A DNA stretch of 64,000 nt from Hylemonella gracilis ATCC 19624 (GTDB taxonomy: Bacteria; Pseudomonadota; Gammaproteobacteria; Burkholderiales; Burkholderiaceae_C): assembly GCF_000211835.1 (NCBI RefSeq), contig NZ_AEGR01000029.1, positions 1-64,000 of the forward strand, in the 5' to 3' direction. Position numbers and translations under genes: made by a program. Below the pieces are notes generated by a model, which had not been told where the DNA came from, did no database searches, and saw only the letters and a program-made list of their open reading frames with translations. Positions 28,225 through 37,295 of the stretch are shown piece after piece (position 1 is the first letter of the stretch; every line of letters starts with the position of its first letter).

Positions 28225-30948
28225 ATGAACCACGCACGCGAGCGCATGCCCCTCAACGCGAGTGCCCAGCGAAGCCGCATCGAATGGATCGTGGCGGGCC
28301 TGCTGGTCTTGCTCAGCATCCTGCTGTGCGTTTTTTCGGTGCTGAGCGAGCGAAATCTGGTCCACTCCCTGGCTTCTGAACGCCTGACCGGACAGGCCCT
28401 CGCGATCGAAGGGGGGCTTCTGAGGCGCATGAAGAGTGCCCGCGCGACGCTGTTCCAAATTCGCGAGGCGTGGCAATCCTCTGACCGCGCGGCCAGCACG
28501 GTCTTGCTCACCGCATTCAGTTCCCTGGTGCATGGCGTGCGGCGCGCCGTGATCATGGATCGAGAGGGAAAGGTCCTGCTCAGCGGCGGCCGCATGGCCC
28601 CCTCAAGGATCTCAGAGGCCGATGACCTGCGGGGCTTGGCGGACATGAAGGATGCTGACACGGTCTACACGCGGGTGCTGACGGACTCCCAGACTGGCGG
28701 GGGCACGCTGAGGCTGATCCTGCCCATCTTGGATGCGTGGGGGCGGCCGCGGCATTTCGTCGTGGCTGAACTGAGCGCGGACTACTTCAACATGCTCCAA
28801 CGCATGGCGCTGGAGACCGACGACACCTGGAGTTCCCTCAGCATGGCCGACGGCACCTTGCTTGGCTTGCTCGCCAGCGATCCGCGGACCGCGCAAGCCG
28901 CGGCGACCTGGCGCTTGGACACGACCGCGTCGGCCGTGCGCAGCAGCCCCGTGCCCGGGGTGCATATCGTTGACGTCGCTGGACAGCCGCGCCGTTTGCT
29001 GGTGCGGCGTACCGTGGGCTCAAGAGAGCTGATGCTCGACCAGCCCTTGGTTTTGACTTTGAGCCGTGAACTCAGTCCCTTGGATGGCCCTTGGCAACGA
29101 TTGGCGACCGTGTACGCCATCACTCTGGCGGTGCTCATTTTGGCGGGCTGCGGCATGCTGCGCCTGGCGCAAATCCGGCGCGCGCGTTGGGATGGGCTGA
29201 TGCACGCCCAGGACCACGAGCGCATCGAACACTTGCAGCGCATGGAACTGGCGTTGGAGGGGGCGGTTCTCGGCCTGTGGGAGCTTTCCATTCCCGACGA
29301 TCACATGCGGGTCGACGCCCGCGCGGCGGCCATCCAGGGGTACCAGTTTGGTGAGATCGAGGCGCGCGGGTTCGACTGGCGCGCCGACCTCCACCCCGAC
29401 GATGCGGACTTTTTCCTTCAGCAGTTTGCCCAGCACTTGGGGGGCAACACTTCAAAGTTCGAGGTGGAATGTCGTCTGCGCCGCAAGGACGGGGGCTGGG
29501 TCTGGGTGCAGTGTCTCGGCCGCGTGATCCAGCGCGACGCTTCCGGACAACCGCTGCACGTCCTGGGCACGCGCATGGACATCAGCGCACGCAAGCAGCA
29601 CGAGACTGAAATCGAGCGCCTGGCCTTCTATGACAGCCTGACCGGTCTGCCCAATCGGCGCTTGTTGCACGAGCGGCTCGACCGTGGCTTGGTGGCCAGC
29701 GAGGAACGCGGGCAGATCGGCGCCATTGTTCTCATCGATCTGGATAACTTCAAAAGTCTCAATGACACCTTGGGACACGATCTGGGTGATCAGCTGCTGG
29801 TCTCTGTCTCCGCGCGCTTGCGCCAGATCGTGCGGGCCCAGGACACGGTGGCCCGGCTTGGGGGTGACGAGTTTGTCTTGTTGCTGGAGTCGCTGGGCGG
29901 CAGCTGGGCTGAAGCCCGCCGCAACGCGGAGACCTTGGGGCGCAATCTGCTGCAGCGACTGTCCCATCCCTACCATCTCGCGGACAGGCAGATCTACAGC
30001 ACGCCCAGCCTGGGCATCACGCTGTTCGCGGGCGGGTCCAGCAAGCTGGACGATTTGCTGAGGCAAGCCGACATGGCGATGTACGAAGCCAAGGCCCAGG
30101 GGCGAAACACCCTCAGCTTCTTCGAGCCTGAGATGCAGGCCCACACCAGCGCGAACGCCCAACTGCAGTCCGATCTGCACCGGGCGCTGGAGCGTTGCGA
30201 GCTGCTGCTGCATTACCAGCCCATCCTGGATCGCAAGCGCCGCATCATCGGCGTCGAGTCCCTGGTGCGTTGGCAGCATCCCGAGATGGGCATGGTGTCG
30301 CCAGCCCGGTTCATTCCCGTGGCCGAGCAGTGCGGCCTGATCCTGCCGCTGGGTGATTGGGTGCTGGAGCAGACCTGCCGCCAGTTGGTGGCCTGGGCGG
30401 CCCATGCGTCCACGGCCGAATTGTTCGCTGCGGTGAACATCAGCGCCCGTCAGCTGAGCCAGCCTGACTTCGTGGTGAAGGTTCTCGAGACGGTGCGCCG
30501 CACCGGTGCTTCTCCGAGTCGGCTCAAGCTGGAGCTGACCGAGAGCATGTTCTTGCTCGACGTGGAAGGTGTGATTGAAAAGATGGCCGCGCTCAAGAGG
30601 CATGGCATCGGCTTCTCGCTCGACGACTTCGGAACCGGTTATTCGTCCTTGTGCTATCTGCAACGTCTGCCTTTGGATCGGCTCAAGATCGACAAATCCT
30701 TCGTGAGTGACCTGCCGGACAATGCGAACAGCGCGGCGATTGGCGCCGCCATCATTGGCCTGGCCCACAACTTGGGGCTGCAGGTGATCGCCGAAGGGGT
30801 CGAGAACCAGGAGCAGTGGCAATTCCTGCTGGAGGGGCAGTGCGATGCCTTCCAGGGGTATCTGTTCGCCCCCCCATTGCCCGTGGAAGAGCTGGATCGG
30901 CGGCTATCGCTCGGCTCAGATCAGAACGCGCTGGATGTTTCCGCATAA
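28225..30948 (+). CDS. Membrane PAS-GGDEF-EAL cyclic-di-GMP signalling protein
   Basis: A 907-residue protein. Membrane segments at about 21-41 and 292-313 frame a periplasmic sensor region, followed by a PAS module (about 335-455). GGDEF (about 461-632) is intact as ARLGGDEFVL with an I-site RAQD five residues upstream. In the EAL domain (about 645-895) the signature reads VESLVRW instead of EAL; the other catalytic motifs (ELTES, DDFGTGYS, AEGVEN) are kept, so phosphodiesterase activity is possible but less certain. ATG 28225 follows GGGAG and puts the first membrane segment near the N-terminus. The next gene is a chemoreceptor on the same strand. Confidence 0.92.
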   Translation: MNHARERMPLNASAQRSRIEWIVAGLLVLLSILLCVFSVLSERNLVHSLASERLTGQALAIEGGLLRRMKSARATLFQIREAWQSSDRAASTVLLTAFSSLVHGVRRAVIMDREGKVLLSGGRMAPSRISEADDLRGLADMKDADTVYTRVLTDSQTGGGTLRLILPILDAWGRPRHFVVAELSADYFNMLQRMALETDDTWSSLSMADGTLLGLLASDPRTAQAAATWRLDTTASAVRSSPVPGVHIVDVAGQPRRLLVRRTVGSRELMLDQPLVLTLSRELSPLDGPWQRLATVYAITLAVLILAGCGMLRLAQIRRARWDGLMHAQDHERIEHLQRMELALEGAVLGLWELSIPDDHMRVDARAAAIQGYQFGEIEARGFDWRADLHPDDADFFLQQFAQHLGGNTSKFEVECRLRRKDGGWVWVQCLGRVIQRDASGQPLHVLGTRMDISARKQHETEIERLAFYDSLTGLPNRRLLHERLDRGLVASEERGQIGAIVLIDLDNFKSLNDTLGHDLGDQLLVSVSARLRQIVRAQDTVARLGGDEFVLLLESLGGSWAEARRNAETLGRNLLQRLSHPYHLADRQIYSTPSLGITLFAGGSSKLDDLLRQADMAMYEAKAQGRNTLSFFEPEMQAHTSANAQLQSDLHRALERCELLLHYQPILDRKRRIIGVESLVRWQHPEMGMVSPARFIPVAEQCGLILPLGDWVLEQTCRQLVAWAAHASTAELFAAVNISARQLSQPDFVVKVLETVRRTGASPSRLKLELTESMFLLDVEGVIEKMAALKRHGIGFSLDDFGTGYSSLCYLQRLPLDRLKIDKSFVSDLPDNANSAAIGAAIIGLAHNLGLQVIAEGVENQEQWQFLLEGQCDAFQGYLFAPPLPVEELDRRLSLGSDQNALDVSA

Positions 30949-30961
30949 AGATTGAGGTGCA

Positions 30962-30990
30962 TTGACAGGGGCATGTCCCTGAGCTGCAAT
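30962..30990 (+). promoter_or_regulatory. Candidate promoter of the chemoreceptor gene
   Basis: TTGACA (30962-30967), a perfect -35 box, is followed after 17 bases by TGCAAT (30985-30990). A small hairpin (CCTCCG/CGGAGG near 31006-31021) lies in the predicted leader. Confidence 0.5.
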
Positions 30991-31046
30991 GAAGTGGCGC
31001 TTTACCTCCGGTTTCGCGGAGGGCGGCGAACTCAGGGGGCGCCTTC

Positions 31047-32723
31047 ATGAGCAACTTCAAGATCTCGACCCGGCTGCTGATTTTGCTGGCCGTGTTGTCC
31101 GCGTTGTTGGCTTTGATTGGGGCCCTCGGGCTGTACGGTTTGAATCGAACGAGTGACGGACTGAGGACGGTCTACGAAGACCGAACCGTTCCGGTCTTCC
31201 AGTTGGCCCGGATCGATGCCTTGATGCAGCGCAACCGAACGCTCGTTCTGATGACCGTGATGTCCCGTGACGCGGACAGCGTCCGAACCAACTCCGAGTC
31301 CATCGAGTCGAACATCGCGACCATCACCAAGAGTTGGCAGCAGTACATGGCGACCATGCTGACCGAGGAAGAGTCCCAGGTGGCCAAGCGTTTCGCCGAG
31401 GTTCGCGGTCGTTATGTCGCGGAGGGCTTGCGGCCCTCCATCGCCGCCATGCGCGCGGGGGATTTCACGCAGCTGGAGTCCTTGGTGAAGGACAAGGTCT
31501 TGCCGCTGTATGAGCAGGCCAATCAGCAGTCGCAGCAATTGATCAACATCCAGTTGGACGTGGCCAAGGAGGAATATGAGGCGGCGGTGGCGCGTTATAG
31601 AACCATTTCCACGACGGCTGTCCTCGTCATCGTGCTGGGCATCGCCTTTGCATGGCTGTTCGGAATCACGCTGATCCGCAGCATCGCGCGTGCCTTGAAC
31701 CAGGCGGTCACGCTCTCGGAGGCGGTGGCCCAAGGCGACCTGACCCGGGAGGTTCACGTCCGGGGGCGCGACGAAGTCGCCCGGGTTTTGCAATCCCTGG
31801 ATGTCATGCAGCGTAACCTCGCCAATTTGGTCGTGCGTGTGCGTGATGGCAGCGAAAGGGTCTCCATGGCGAGCGCCGAAATCGCGCAGGGGAATCAGAA
31901 CCTGAGTTCGCGCACCGAGAGCCAAGCCAGCGCCTTGGAGGAGACCGCGGCCTCGATGGAGGAGCTTTCCTCCACCGTGACGCAGAACGCCGACAACTCT
32001 CGTCAGGCGAATCAGCTCGCGCAGAAGGCCTCGTCCGTCGCCGTTCAGGGTGGAGAGGTGGTCACGCAGGTGGTGGAGACCATGAAGGGCATCAGCGAGG
32101 CGAGCAAGAAAATCTCCGACATCATCAGCGTGATCGATGGCATCGCTTTTCAAACCAACATCCTCGCGCTGAACGCGGCCGTGGAAGCGGCCCGCGCAGG
32201 TGAACAGGGCCGCGGTTTCGCGGTGGTGGCCAGCGAGGTGCGCAATTTGGCGGGGCGCAGCGCGGAGGCGGCGAAGGAGATCAAAGCCTTGATTTCCGAC
32301 AGCGTGAACCGCGTGGACGCGGGCGCCGCTTTGGTGGATCAGGCGGGCAGCACCATGCAAGAGGTGGTCACCAGCATCCGTCGCGTGACCGATTTGATGG
32401 GTGACATCAGTGCGGCCGGCACCGAGCAAAGCCAGGGGATGGCGCAGATTGGCGAGGCTGTGCAGCAGATGGACCAAGTCACCCAGCAGAACGCGGCGCT
32501 GGTGGAGCAAATGGCGGCTGCCGCCAACAGCCTCAAGAGTCAGGCCCAAGAGTTGGTGGACTCGGCGGCCATCTTCAAGACCGGGTCACAGGACTGGGCG
32601 CCGGGCGCCCCAGGCTCTGGCGGCTCTCTGACACACGAAACCGTCGCGCAAGGCGTTTCATCGCAGCGTTTGGGTCTTCACCCGAGAGCGCCGACGAGGT
32701 CTTTGACGGCATCGATGCGCTAA
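31047..32723 (+). CDS. Methyl-accepting chemotaxis protein
   Basis: A 558-residue transmembrane chemoreceptor. Membrane helices at about 9-30 and 190-210 flank a periplasmic four-helix-bundle ligand domain, followed by HAMP (about 212-265) and a cytoplasmic signalling domain whose hairpin tip [20 protein letters not shown] is unmistakable near 365-385. Methylation-type Glu/Gln residues occur on both sides ([14 protein letters not shown]). The last 40 residues after FKTGS are a flexible tail that does not end in the NWETF-type CheR tether. It detects an unknown ligand and signals through CheA/CheW, which are not in this window. Confidence 0.95.
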   Translation: MSNFKISTRLLILLAVLSALLALIGALGLYGLNRTSDGLRTVYEDRTVPVFQLARIDALMQRNRTLVLMTVMSRDADSVRTNSESIESNIATITKSWQQYMATMLTEEESQVAKRFAEVRGRYVAEGLRPSIAAMRAGDFTQLESLVKDKVLPLYEQANQQSQQLINIQLDVAKEEYEAAVARYRTISTTAVLVIVLGIAFAWLFGITLIRSIARALNQAVTLSEAVAQGDLTREVHVRGRDEVARVLQSLDVMQRNLANLVVRVRDGSERVSMASAEIAQGNQNLSSRTESQASALEETAASMEELSSTVTQNADNSRQANQLAQKASSVAVQGGEVVTQVVETMKGISEASKKISDIISVIDGIAFQTNILALNAAVEAARAGEQGRGFAVVASEVRNLAGRSAEAAKEIKALISDSVNRVDAGAALVDQAGSTMQEVVTSIRRVTDLMGDISAAGTEQSQGMAQIGEAVQQMDQVTQQNAALVEQMAAAANSLKSQAQELVDSAAIFKTGSQDWAPGAPGSGGSLTHETVAQGVSSQRLGLHPRAPTRSLTASMR

Positions 32724-32800
32724 AGCGGTGCTCGCCGTCCCCGCTGTCCCCGCGATGGATGGAGGCGCCCGCCGACAGCGGCGAGCCTTGTCTTGGGCAT

Positions 32801-33676
32801 TCAGACGGCTGGACGCGACAGCTTGAGCTTCTCGGCGTTTTGCCGCGCCAGCGACTTTTCCTCGGCGCCCGCGAACTTGCTGTACTTGTTGAGCAGCGGC
32901 ACCATCTGGCCATAAATACGCGGGTTGGCGGCCAAGCATTCCTTGTGCTCCAGGAAATCCGGTTCGCCAGTGAAGTTGCCCACCAGACCTCCGGCCTCGG
33001 TGACAAGCAGCGAGCCCGCGGCCACGTCCCAGGGCGAGAGACCGGTTTCAAAGAAGCCATCGGTGCGGCCCGCAGCCACGTAGGCGAGGTCCAAGGCGGC
33101 CGCGCCCGGACGGCGCAGGCCCGCGCAGCGCTGCATGATGTCGCTCATCATCGCCAGGTAGCTGGGGAAGTCGTCGCCCTTGCGGAAGGGGAATCCGGTC
33201 GCGATCAGGCTCTGTTCCATCTGGGTGCGTTTGCTCACGCGGATGCGACGCTCGTTCAGGAACGCGCCGCGTCCCTTGGTGGCGGTGAACAGGTCGTTGC
33301 GCGTGGGGTCGTAGACCACGGCTTGCTCGACCTTGCCCTTGACCGCCAACGCGATGCTGACGCAATAGACCGGGAAGCCGTGGATGAAGTTGGTCGTGCC
33401 GTCCAGCGGGTCGATGATCCAGACGAAATCCGAATCCTGCGCGCCTTTTGTGCGGCCCGACTCCTCGGCCAGGATGGCGTGGCCGGGGTAGGCGGTCAGC
33501 AGTGTCTCGATGATGGCTTCCTCGCTCGCATGGTCCACCTCGGTCACGAAATCGTTGACCTGCTTCTGCGAGACCCGCACGGACTCAACATCCAGGGCGG
33601 CGCGGTTGATGATGGCGCCAGCGGCGCGTGCGGCCTTGATGGCCACGTTGAGCATGGGGTGCAGGGTGGACGACAT
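32801..33676 (-). CDS. suhB: Inositol monophosphatase family protein SuhB
   Basis: A 291-residue Mg2+-dependent phosphatase of the inositol monophosphatase family; SuhB also modulates ribosomal RNA transcription and maturation in E. coli. Metal-binding motifs are complete: ILAEESGR near residues 67-74, [15 protein letters not shown] near 84-98 and [17 protein letters not shown] near 212-228. ATG 33676 gives the family start ([16 protein letters not shown]); the upstream extension runs into palindromic intergenic DNA. The C-terminal 20 residues are lysine-rich. Confidence 0.93.
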   Translation of the reverse strand: MSSTLHPMLNVAIKAARAAGAIINRAALDVESVRVSQKQVNDFVTEVDHASEEAIIETLLTAYPGHAILAEESGRTKGAQDSDFVWIIDPLDGTTNFIHGFPVYCVSIALAVKGKVEQAVVYDPTRNDLFTATKGRGAFLNERRIRVSKRTQMEQSLIATGFPFRKGDDFPSYLAMMSDIMQRCAGLRRPGAAALDLAYVAAGRTDGFFETGLSPWDVAAGSLLVTEAGGLVGNFTGEPDFLEHKECLAANPRIYGQMVPLLNKYSKFAGAEEKSLARQNAEKLKLSRPAV

Positions 33677-33793
33677 GGATTGTGGGGAGGAGCGTGACGG
33701 CGGCTGTGCCGGGAGGGCTTGGCGATGCAAGCCTGTGAGGGGCGGTATTCTACTTTGCCAGCCAGTGGCGTGCTTGGCCGGGGCTCCTGGCAC

Positions 33794-34042
33794 GCGCAAG
33801 CCGTGGCCCTGGGGCCGGGGCGCTCATGCGGGAGCGGTCTGCTGCGCAGACTGCGCATCGTCAGGGGCATGACCACCTGTCCGGCATAACTCGCTGCGCG
33901 CCTGCGGCGCTACGCTCAGACAGGATGCCGGAAGCCAGATGAACGATGCGCCGCTCACTGCGTGTAGCGGCGCGGCGGCAGTCATGCCCCTGACGATGCC
34001 GCTCCCAAAATCGCGCCCCGGCCCCAGGGCCACGGCTTGCGC
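33794..34042. repeat. Long nested palindromic element 1
   Basis: The outer arms 33794-33823 and 34013-34042 are perfectly complementary over 30 bases. Inner arms GGGAGCGG (33830-33837) with 33999-34006 and 33855-33873 with 33981-33999 (19 bases, perfect) continue the stem; the left arm carries an extra hairpin (GTCTGCTGCGCAGAC at 33837-33851). The apex holds a 52-bp core (33881-33932) bounded by CCGGCAT/ATGCCGG. The whole element could fold into a cruciform or a single long RNA stem. No gene lies inside. Confidence 0.85.
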
Positions 34043-34094
34043 TTGGCAAAAGTGTCGGCGCACACAGGGTGGCATGCTGACACAGTGCCCATGC

Positions 34095-34343
34095 GGGAGT
34101 CGGGTGTGGCGGCCCAGGCGCGATTTCGGGGTGATGGCGTTGACGGACGGGTATCAGGCCGCAGCGTTACGCTACACGCAGTGAGCGTAACGCTTCGTTT
34201 CTGATCTCCGGCATCGTGTTTGAACGGAGCGCCAGGGGCGCGCAGTGAGTTATGCCGGAGCGGCTGATACTCGTCCGTCAACGCGCAGTCGGCTGCAAGC
34301 CGACCATCACCCATGAGCGCCTGGGTCGCCACACACGGCTCCC
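34095..34343. repeat. Long nested palindromic element 2
   Basis: It has the same architecture and the same 249-bp length as element 1, 52 bases further on. Outer arms 34095-34121 and 34317-34343 match at 24 of 27 positions; GGGTGATGG (34129-34137) pairs with 34304-34312; inner arms 34139-34162 and 34260-34282 match with one substitution and one gap. An extra hairpin (34288-34304) sits in the right arm. A separate perfect hairpin with 11-base arms lies at 34163-34194. Its core (34207-34258, read on the minus strand) matches the element 1 core at 44 of 52 positions. Confidence 0.85.
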
Positions 34344-34403
34344 GCGACGCCTCCCATGCTGACATCCTGTTCCAGTCATTCCAGGCCAGCGACAATCGGC
34401 GCC

Positions 34404-35168
34404 ATGACTGTGCCTTTCCGAACTCGCTTCATCCTCATCGAACCCAGCCACGCCGGCAATGTGGGCGCGGCCGCCCGGGCCATCAAGACCATGGGCTTCG
34501 AAGAACTGGTGCTGGTGCGCCCGCGCTGGGCCAATGTGCTGCGGCGACAGGAAACGATCGAGCGCGCCAGCGGCGCCAACGACGTGCTGAACCGGGCCCG
34601 CATCGTCGAGACTCTGGACGAAGCCCTGGACGGCATGACCCACCTTTGTGCCACGGCCATGACGCCGCGCGACTTCGGCCCGCCCACGCGCGCGCCGAGA
34701 GAACATTTCGCGCAGTTCGTGGCCGCGGCGCCGACAGAAGAGAGCCAAGGCATCGCTTTTCTCTTCGGGTCTGAACGCTACGGCATGAAGAATGAGGACG
34801 TGTACCGCGCCCATGTCTGCCTGAGCATTCCGACCCATCCGCGGTTCGGCTCGCTCAACCTCGCCGCCGCGCTGCAGGTCATTGCCTACGAATGGCGACA
34901 GGCGCTCTCGGCCCGCTTCGGTGGCTTTGAGATCGCGCCCGCCACGGCGCCATCCGTGCTGGCTGACGCACCGCAGATCGCTGGCCTGCTGACCCATTTG
35001 GAGCAGGCGCTGGTTGCGGTGGATTTCCTCGACCCGGCCGCGCCCAAGAAGCTGATGCCGCGTCTGAATGCCTTGTTCAATCGAGCCCAGCTCACGCAGG
35101 AGGAAGTCCATATTCTCAGAGGTGTCGCCAAGGCCATGCTCGAAACCGCCGCCCGGGCCAAGGGATAA
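34404..35168 (+). CDS. trmJ: tRNA/rRNA 2'-O-methyltransferase TrmJ
   Basis: A 254-residue SPOUT (SpoU) methyltransferase predicted to methylate the ribose of nucleotide 32 in tRNA anticodon loops using SAM. Family motifs: IEPSHAGNVGAAARAIKTMG (residues 12-31), FLFGSERYGMKNEDV (about 117-131) and CLSIPTHPRFGSLNLAAAL (about 136-154), which form the knotted cofactor site. ATG 34404 is the family start; the longer frame from 34356 begins in the palindromic region. cysE follows 33 bases downstream and may be cotranscribed. Confidence 0.93.
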   Translation: MTVPFRTRFILIEPSHAGNVGAAARAIKTMGFEELVLVRPRWANVLRRQETIERASGANDVLNRARIVETLDEALDGMTHLCATAMTPRDFGPPTRAPREHFAQFVAAAPTEESQGIAFLFGSERYGMKNEDVYRAHVCLSIPTHPRFGSLNLAAALQVIAYEWRQALSARFGGFEIAPATAPSVLADAPQIAGLLTHLEQALVAVDFLDPAAPKKLMPRLNALFNRAQLTQEEVHILRGVAKAMLETAARAKG

Positions 35169-35201
35169 TTCCTCCCCCGCATAAGCAAAGAAGAATTCCT
35201 C

Positions 35202-35975
35202 ATGTTTGCCCGCCTGCGTTCCGACATCCAGTGCATTCTCGAGCGAGACCCCGCCGCGCGCAGCGCCTGGGAGGTGCTGACCTGCTACCCCGGCCTGCAT
35301 GCGCTGATGTTCCACCGCTGGGCGCATGCGTGCTGGACCCACGGGTTCAAGTGGCTGGGGCGCTTCATTTCCCACTGCAGCCGCTGGCTCACGGGCATCG
35401 AGATCCATCCTGGCGCGACGATTGGTGAGCGCGTGTTCATCGACCACGGCATGGGCGTGGTGATCGGCGAAATGGCGGAAATCGGTGACGGCTGCACGAT
35501 CTACCAGGGCGTGACCCTGGGCGGCACTTCGCTGGTCAAGGGCGCCAAGCGCCACCCGACGCTGGAGGCTGGCGTCATCGTCGGCGCTAACGCCTGTGTG
35601 CTCGGTGGCTTCACGGTCGGCGCGGGTGCGCGCATCGGTTCGCTGGCCGTGGTGACCAAGCCCGTGCCGGCCGGCGCCACCGCCGTGGGCAATCCGGCAC
35701 GCATCATCGAAGCGCAGGGCGATGCCAAGCGCGAGGAGGCTGCGTCGCGCATGGGTTTCTCCGCCTACGGCGTCACGAACAACGATGATCCGCTGTCGCA
35801 GGCCTTGCGCGGGCTGATCGACAACGCGGCCGGTCAGGACCATCAGATCGCTCTGCTCTGGCAGGCGATCGAGAAAGTGTCGGCTGGACAGAAGGCTCGG
35901 GATTGCGTGCCCGACGATGCCGCGCGTGAGGAATGCTTCGAGCGCGAGAAGCTGAGTCAGTTGGTGGGTAAGTAA
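35202..35975 (+). CDS. cysE: Serine O-acetyltransferase
   Basis: A 257-residue cytoplasmic enzyme that makes O-acetylserine from serine and acetyl-CoA, the first step of cysteine synthesis. The helical N-terminus ([20 protein letters not shown]) is followed by a left-handed beta-helix of hexapeptide repeats (about 65-170) with the active-site His in [12 protein letters not shown] and [20 protein letters not shown]. It resembles the shorter bacterial type, with a C-terminal extension of about 80 residues ending without the usual terminal Ile, so cysteine feedback inhibition cannot be assumed. Confidence 0.94.
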   Translation: MFARLRSDIQCILERDPAARSAWEVLTCYPGLHALMFHRWAHACWTHGFKWLGRFISHCSRWLTGIEIHPGATIGERVFIDHGMGVVIGEMAEIGDGCTIYQGVTLGGTSLVKGAKRHPTLEAGVIVGANACVLGGFTVGAGARIGSLAVVTKPVPAGATAVGNPARIIEAQGDAKREEAASRMGFSAYGVTNNDDPLSQALRGLIDNAAGQDHQIALLWQAIEKVSAGQKARDCVPDDAAREECFEREKLSQLVGK

Positions 35976-36040
35976 GAGAGCGATACGTCTGGGTCGTCGG
36001 GTCCGCCCGCTTTGGTGACAGGCAATCCAGCGCCGTTGGC

Positions 36041-36152
36041 GTAGCCCGAGGACGCGGTGTGATTGCTCCGCGGCTGTCCTCCTTCAAAGACCTCCCGGTC
36101 TTTGAATTCCCCCTTGATGCAGCTGCGCAATCACCCCGCGCCCTCGGGCAGC
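36041..36152. repeat. Nested palindromic element 3
   Basis: Arms 36041-36066 and 36127-36152 are complementary at 22 of 26 positions; the loop holds a perfect 10-bp hairpin (TTCAAAGACC at 36083-36092 with 36097-36106). It occupies the first half of the 387-bp cysE to DMT-exporter spacer. The layout resembles the elements at 33.8-34.3 kb, but the sequence differs. Confidence 0.6.
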
Positions 36153-36225
36153 GGCGTTCTAGCGCCCTTGTGATCCCACTCCCACTTCTTTTCTGAGGCT
36201 CGGTGATCCAGCCCTGCTGGCGGAG

Positions 36226-36326
36226 CCTGAGTGCTTGGGGTGAATGCGGAGCGAAGTAAAGCAGGAGCCCAAGCGTCGCTTGGGCGGGGGACATGATGAG
36301 TGCAGTCTTTGCCCCAAGCACTCAGG
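36226..36326. repeat. Nested palindromic element 4
   Basis: Perfect 15-bp arms (36226-36240 and 36312-36326) enclose 71 bases with an inner perfect hairpin (GCCCAAGCGTCGCTTGGGC, 36267-36285). It lies between the converging ends of cysE and the DMT exporter gene, so it could stop transcription from both sides, although no T tract follows. Confidence 0.65.
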
Positions 36327-36362
36327 CGGTGAGGCAATGGTGAAGTGCCAAGCGCTCTTGCC

Positions 36363-37241
36363 TCACCTCTTGCGAGGCAGCCGGGCTGCCAGCACATTCA
36401 GCGCCAACCCGCCGATGACCAATGCGGTCGCCGCCAGTTTCCAGCTCTGCAGTTCCTCACCCAACAGCAGGCTGGACGCACCCATGCCGAAGATGGGGAC
36501 CAGCAAGGCCATCGGCGTGACGGTGGCGGCCGGGTGGCGCGCCAGCAGCCAGCCCCAGGCGCCATATCCGAACAAGGTGTTGCCTGCGGCTTGCCACAGA
36601 ACCGCCCCCCAGGCCGCCAGGCTGATGTGGGGCAGCGTTGCGGCCAACTGTGCGGGGCCTTCAATCCACAGTGCGCAGAGCAGCAAGGGCGGCATGGCGA
36701 AGAGGCTGCTCCACACCATGAAGCCCAGCATGTCCACCTTGCCGATGCTGCGCGAGATCAGGTTGGCGCAGGCCCAGGACAGCGCTCCTCCAAGAGCCAG
36801 CGTCAGACCCAAGGGCGTCACGTCCGCATGGCTCTGGTCGAAACTCCGCCAGCCGATGAGCACGAACCCCAGGGTCGCGATGGCCAGCGCCGCCAGCTGG
36901 GGCAAGGCCATGCGCTCGTGCTGAAGCACGGCCACCAGGAGCAGGGTCAAGAATACCTGCGACTGCATGAGCAGGGAAGCCAGGCCCGGCGAGAGGTCCT
37001 GCCGCATGGCCAGGAAGAGCAGGGCGAATTGCAGGCCCATGAACAGGCCGTAGCCAATCAGGTGCCGCCACGCCACGGCGGGCCGCCGTACGAAGAGCAA
37101 GAGCGGCAGTGAGCTGAGCGCGAAACGCAGCGTCGCGAACAGCAGCGGAGGCATCTCACCCAGCCCGACCTTGATGACGACGAAGTTGGTGCCCCAGACC
37201 GCAACCACGGCGAGGGCGAGCAGGAGATGGGAGAGCGGCAA
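36363..37241 (-). CDS. EamA/DMT-family transporter
   Basis: A 292-residue inner-membrane protein with ten hydrophobic segments arranged as two EamA repeats (about 5-135 and 150-282), the layout of drug/metabolite exporters related to RhtA/YdcZ/EamA. The motif AVWGTNFVVIKVGLGEMPP near residues 14-32 is the first-repeat signature. These exporters often remove amino acids such as O-acetylserine or cysteine; the neighbouring cysE makes that attractive but the genes are convergent and separated by palindromes, so it is only a guess. Confidence 0.9.
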   Translation of the reverse strand: MPLSHLLLALAVVAVWGTNFVVIKVGLGEMPPLLFATLRFALSSLPLLLFVRRPAVAWRHLIGYGLFMGLQFALLFLAMRQDLSPGLASLLMQSQVFLTLLLVAVLQHERMALPQLAALAIATLGFVLIGWRSFDQSHADVTPLGLTLALGGALSWACANLISRSIGKVDMLGFMVWSSLFAMPPLLLCALWIEGPAQLAATLPHISLAAWGAVLWQAAGNTLFGYGAWGWLLARHPAATVTPMALLVPIFGMGASSLLLGEELQSWKLAATALVIGGLALNVLAARLPRKR

Positions 37242-37295
37242 GTTCAGGCGGGCGGTGGAGACGCGGGTGGCGGGCTAGCGTCCAGGCCCGCCGCT

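Noticed and set aside
33881-34258. Integron attC-like sites, suggested by GCATAAC/GTTATGC at the ends of palindromic cores
   Set aside because: No integrase and no cassette between the sites; arms and spacing do not match the full attC consensus. Kept only as unexplained palindromic repeats.
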